Positions 61,892-64,000 of a DNA stretch of 64,000 nt are shown here, one piece after another. The stretch is from positions 1 through 64,000 of the forward strand of contig NZ_AP028155.1 in NCBI RefSeq assembly GCF_033096445.1, written 5' to 3'. The notes below the pieces were generated by a model. It did no database searches. It was given only the letters and a program-made list of their open reading frames with translations, and had not been told where the DNA came from. The position numbers were made by a program, and so were the translations under genes. Each line of letters begins with the position of its first letter. Position 1 is the first letter of the stretch. Origin of the DNA: Butyricimonas faecihominis. Its GTDB lineage: Bacteria; Bacteroidota; Bacteroidia; Bacteroidales; Marinifilaceae.

Positions 61892-62935
61892 ATGAAAAAT
61901 AGAATTATTCTATTCGTAATTATCCTACTAGGTTGTGTCAGTGCTTTGAAAGCACAAAATCGGGAATATAGTGCCGAGATTGACACAAACTATATCATGA
62001 TCGGGGATCAGATTCATTTCCGGATGAAAGTGAAGGCTGAACCGGGTGTGAAAGTGGCATTCCCTCAATTGAAGGACACGATAGCACAAGGAATCGAGAT
62101 TATATCCGGACCAGTTCGTGATTCTATCGTGGAAAAGGACGGGCGGGTACTCGTGCAGGAAAGTTACGTGATAACTTCTTTTGATTCGGGCGTGTTCGTG
62201 ATCCCACCAATGCCCATCGAGATTCAACAGGAAAGTTATAATAACACGCTCAGGACCGATCCGTTGCACTTGATCGTGAATACTTTTGTGGTCGATCAGC
62301 AGAAAGGAAATTACGATATTGTGATGCCTTTGGCTGCCCCGTGGACATTTGCCGAGATATTACCTTACTTGTTATGGACATTGTTGGGAATCGTGGTGAT
62401 TCTTCTGGTTGTCTGGATTATCAAAGTTCGGAAATCCCGTAAGAGTCTTTTCCATCACGAAAAACCGGCAATTCCTCCGTACGTGTTGGCCATGAAGGCT
62501 CTGGAGGAGATCAAGAAGGAGAAGTTATGGCAGAGTGGAAAGACCAAAGAGTATTACACGCAATTAACTGACACGATCCGGAATTATTTGGATGGAGAAT
62601 TGGGTATCTCAGCGATGGAACAGACTTCTTTTGAGACTTTGAAGGCTTTGGAGAAATGTGAGCAGGTAGATGCAAAACAACGGGATAAGTTGGCTGATAT
62701 GTTTGAAACGGCTGATTTCGTGAAGTTTGCTAAAGCGGAGCCGTTGCAGGATGAGAACGTACGAAATTTGGATATTGCCTATGATTTTGTACAGGAAACT
62801 AATGATACAATTCGAGCCGAGCATGAGAAAGAACGTCTGGAGCAGGAGTTGAAAGAGCAACAGGAGAGGGAGGCGAGAGAGAAGGCGGAAAAGGAAGGGA
62901 AGGAAAACGGAGAGGAGAAAGATAACGAAAATTAA
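61892..62935 (+). CDS. BatD-like membrane protein
   Basis: A 347-residue membrane protein. Signal peptide about 1-21 (ending LKAQN), then a periplasmic beta-rich domain of about 125 residues (IGDQIHFRMKVKAEPGV), a membrane helix at about 152-174 (LLWTLLGIVVILLVVWII), and a cytoplasmic part with a charged, helical C-terminal tail (repeated Glu, Lys and Gln, about 310-347). It is shorter than typical BatD. Position between DUF58 and the VWA gene suits a partner of the VWA protein. The product name is by context. Confidence 0.75.
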   Translation: MKNRIILFVIILLGCVSALKAQNREYSAEIDTNYIMIGDQIHFRMKVKAEPGVKVAFPQLKDTIAQGIEIISGPVRDSIVEKDGRVLVQESYVITSFDSGVFVIPPMPIEIQQESYNNTLRTDPLHLIVNTFVVDQQKGNYDIVMPLAAPWTFAEILPYLLWTLLGIVVILLVVWIIKVRKSRKSLFHHEKPAIPPYVLAMKALEEIKKEKLWQSGKTKEYYTQLTDTIRNYLDGELGISAMEQTSFETLKALEKCEQVDAKQRDKLADMFETADFVKFAKAEPLQDENVRNLDIAYDFVQETNDTIRAEHEKERLEQELKEQQEREAREKAEKEGKENGEEKDNEN

Positions 62936-62963
62936 TTTATGATTTATGATTTATGATTTATGA
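62936..62963. repeat. Four TTTATGA heptads
   Basis: TTTATGA is repeated four times exactly directly after the BatD-like stop. Confidence 0.85.
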
Positions 62964-63020
62964 TTCGTTTGCAATCAAAACCTTAAATCAAGAAATAAAA
63001 TAGGATCTAAAATAGAAGAT

Positions 63021-64000
63021 ATGTTTGGATATGAATTTGCAAATCCCGAGTACTTTTGGTTGTTGTTGGTGCTGATACCAATGATTATCTGGTACATATT
63101 CAAGGAGAAACGCTCGCATGCTGATTTGAAGTTTTCTTCAATCCGGGTGTTCAAGCAAATGAAACGGGGTAGCCGGATCTGGTTACGTCATTTGCTGTTT
63201 GCAGCTCGGGTTTTGGCCATTCTATTTTTGGTTCTGGCATTGGCTAGACCGCAATCCAGCACGAGTTGGCAGACCTATAACAGCGAGGGTATTGATATTA
63301 TGCTGGCATTGGATATTTCCGGTAGTATGTTGGCACGAGATTTTACTCCTGATCGACTGGAGGCAGCCAAGGAGGTTGCAACGAAGTTTATATTGGAACG
63401 TCCTCAGGATCGTATCGGACTGGTTGTTTTTAGCGGGGAAAGTTTCACGCAAAGTCCTTTGACAACGGATCAAGCCGTGTTAGTCAACGTGATGAAGGAT
63501 ATTCATAGCGGGATGATTGAAGATGGAACAGCTATTGGCCTCGGGTTGGCAAATGCGGTAAATCGTTTGAAGGACAGCAAGGCGAAATCCAAGGTGATCA
63601 TCCTTTTGACGGATGGAGTCAACAACCGGGGAGCGATTGCACCGATAACGGCAGCAGAATTGGCAAAAACTTTTGGAATCCGGGTATACACGATCGGTGT
63701 CGGGACTTTGGGCGAGGCTCCTTATCCCGTGCAGACGCCCTTTGGGATGCAATTACAGCGAATGCCGGTTGAGATAGATGAAGATATATTGACCCAGATT
63801 GCTGACATGACAGGCGGTAAATATTTCCGGGCAACAGATAACAAAAAACTGGAGCAAATTTATCAGGAGATTGATCAATTGGAGAAGAGTAAGGTAGAAG
63901 TCAAACATTTCAGTCGTAAGAACGAGCAGTATTTCTATTTTGCTTTGATCGGAGCTTTGTTATTAATTGTGGAGGCGTTAGGGCGATACACGTTGTTGAG
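63021..64000 (+). CDS. VWA-domain protein BatA-like (partial, runs off the window)
   Basis: Open frame from ATG 63021 to the end of the window (326 codons seen). It starts MFGYEFANPEYFW, then a membrane segment (about 12-28) and another after RHLLFAARVLAILFLVLAL (about 55-75). The VWA domain has the MIDAS motif DISGS, with Thr in LLTDGVNNRG and a metal-site Asp, and then the C-terminal membrane segment begins (YFYFALIGALLLIV). The arrangement with moxR, DUF58 and the BatD-like gene fits BatA of the aerotolerance operon. The stop codon lies beyond the window. Confidence 0.93.
   Translation, partial: MFGYEFANPEYFWLLLVLIPMIIWYIFKEKRSHADLKFSSIRVFKQMKRGSRIWLRHLLFAARVLAILFLVLALARPQSSTSWQTYNSEGIDIMLALDISGSMLARDFTPDRLEAAKEVATKFILERPQDRIGLVVFSGESFTQSPLTTDQAVLVNVMKDIHSGMIEDGTAIGLGLANAVNRLKDSKAKSKVIILLTDGVNNRGAIAPITAAELAKTFGIRVYTIGVGTLGEAPYPVQTPFGMQLQRMPVEIDEDILTQIADMTGGKYFRATDNKKLEQIYQEIDQLEKSKVEVKHFSRKNEQYFYFALIGALLLIVEALGRYTLL

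Noticed and set aside
1-64000. CRISPR array, prophage or integrase genes
   Set aside because: No spaced direct repeats of 24-40 bases and no phage or recombinase genes seen; the only mobile element is the IS3-type element.

Overview
This window looks like a piece of a Bacteroidales chromosome, probably from the Odoribacteraceae (Butyricimonas or Odoribacter-like); the genus is a guess from general familiarity. Direct signs are two SusC/SusD loci each with an ECF sigma factor and a FecR-type anti-sigma factor, several promoters of the Bacteroidetes form (TTG or TTTG, about 19 to 22 bp, TAnnTTTG), few Shine-Dalgarno sites, M16 and M23 peptidases, and a moxR/bat-type operon. The window opens just upstream of dnaA and closes inside a batA-like gene.

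Layout. 1-2.3 kb: dnaA, a YigZ/IMPACT protein and tRNA-Lys on the minus strand. 2.7-4.15 kb: an IS3-family insertion sequence. 4.3-10.1 kb: an arginase-superfamily enzyme (minus), an HU-like protein, an M16 peptidase (minus) and an MscS channel. 10.3-14.1 kb: M23 peptidase, dxr, rseP and an AhpD-like protein. 14.2-19.4 kb: a hybrid histidine kinase, a secreted endonuclease/exonuclease/phosphatase-fold protein and CorA. 19.5-25.1 kb: a tripartite RND efflux operon whose pump gene is split by a frameshift at a run of nine G. 25.2-28.1 kb: a lipoprotein alkaline phosphatase, and on the minus strand a class A beta-lactamase followed by a GNAT acetyltransferase.

28.2-42.1 kb is locus 1: ECF sigma, small thioredoxin, terminator, FecR, STN-containing SusC, SusD, DUF4843-like lipoprotein, PKD-like lipoprotein and three TlpA-type thioredoxin proteins. 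42.2-42.4 kb holds a promoter and a 49-residue membrane micro-ORF. 42.5-52.8 kb is locus 2: sigma, FecR, STN-containing SusC, SusD, a zinc-peptidase homologue that has lost its HExxH histidines, and a large intact zinc metalloprotease. In each locus the receptor's STN domain, FecR and sigma factor can form a cell-surface signalling chain that induces uptake of a ligand. Locus 1 appears tied to thiol chemistry and locus 2 to protein or peptide breakdown; no ligand can be named from sequence.

53.4-64 kb returns to housekeeping genes: an unknown exported helical protein, cmk overlapping ispH, pfkA, priA, and moxR, DUF58, BatD-like and batA-like genes. dxr and ispH show use of the MEP isoprenoid pathway.

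Points most worth a second look are the G9 frameshift in the efflux pump, the inactive/active metalloprotease pair, the thioredoxin-rich locus 1, the twin hairpins between fecR and susC in both loci, the hidden 49-residue gene, and heptad repeats that run into the ends of coding genes.
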